Source of the DNA: an uncultured bacterium
Lineage (GTDB): Bacteria; Verrucomicrobiota; Kiritimatiellia; CAIKKV01
Assembly (NCBI GenBank): GCA_903828035.1
Contig: CAIKKV010000354.1
Coordinates: 1 to 8,337 of the forward strand
DNA length: 8,337 nt
Reading direction: 5' to 3'
Shown here: positions 8,128 to 8,337 of the stretch, piece after piece
Layout of the letters: every line of letters starts with the position of its first letter
Numbering within the stretch: position 1 is the first letter of the stretch
Notes under the pieces: generated by a model
The model's database searches: none
What the model saw: the letters and a program-made list of their open reading frames with translations, nothing else
Told to the model about the DNA's origin: nothing
Program-made: the position numbers and the translations under genes

Positions 8128-8155
8128 TGAGCGCCGCCCCCGGGCCCCGCGCTCA
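8128..8155 (-). other. GC-rich hairpin between the metY-like gene and cysK
   Basis: TGAGCGC (8128-8134) and GCGCTCA (8149-8155) are a perfect 7-bp inverted repeat around a 14-nt, almost pure G/C centre containing CCCGGG. On the - strand it starts 16 nt after the upstream gene's stop and ends 31 nt before the cysK start. No T-tract follows, so it is more likely an intercistronic stabilising or attenuating stem than a full terminator. Confidence 0.45.
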
Positions 8156-8171
8156 CCCCGCTCGCCCCGCC

Positions 8172-8337
<166 letters not shown>

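Noticed and set aside
8097..8156. 20-residue N-terminal extension of cysK
   Set aside because: It reads through the intergenic hairpin, and the strong Shine-Dalgarno together with the CysK-typical N-terminus point to ATG 8096.

Overview
This is a GC-rich bacterial window (roughly two thirds G+C by eye, with strong G/C preference at third codon positions). It holds six protein-coding genes, one cut off by the right edge, and one 398-bp spacer of lower GC. I see no tRNA, rRNA, CRISPR, transposase or phage gene. The organism cannot be fixed from the sequence. The gene content, the GlmU-like protein and the style of dispersed intergenic repeats would suit a metagenomic member of the PVC group (Verrucomicrobiota/Kiritimatiellota-like), but that is a guess.

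Left block (81-4205, + strand): a tight three-gene operon for the amino-sugar precursor of peptidoglycan, in the order glmM, a GlmU-type acyltransferase gene, glmS. The first two genes overlap by 4 bp (ATGA); the third starts 28 bp after the second, behind its own ribosome-binding site. GlmS makes glucosamine-6-P from fructose-6-P and glutamine, and GlmM isomerises it to glucosamine-1-P. The middle protein keeps, in ungapped register, the acetyltransferase residues I remember for E. coli GlmU, but has no pyrophosphorylase signature and only about 115 residues before the beta-helix. It should therefore acetylate glucosamine-1-P while another enzyme makes UDP-GlcNAc. This is the most interesting metabolic point in the window.

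Spacer (4206-4603), between convergent genes: a hairpin just after glmS, a degenerate inverted pair of 9-mer repeats, and a 78-bp palindromic element with 10-bp perfect ends. These look like dispersed intergenic repeats.

Middle block: a divergent pair. On the - strand (4604-5149) is an uncharacterised 181-aa protein with a small Tudor/CarD-like N-terminal module and a conserved-looking helical C-terminus. On the + strand (5245-7137) is a 630-aa cobalamin-binding radical SAM protein with an unusual CX4CX2C cluster motif. Neither has a Shine-Dalgarno sequence. Both have a -10-like hexamer exactly 6 nt before the ATG, the geometry of leaderless mRNAs.

Right block (7134-8337, - strand): cysK, preceded by the 3' end of a MetY-type O-acetylhomoserine sulfhydrylase gene. 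This is probably a sulfur-assimilation pair. cysK and the radical SAM gene converge and share a CTAG in which both stop codons overlap.
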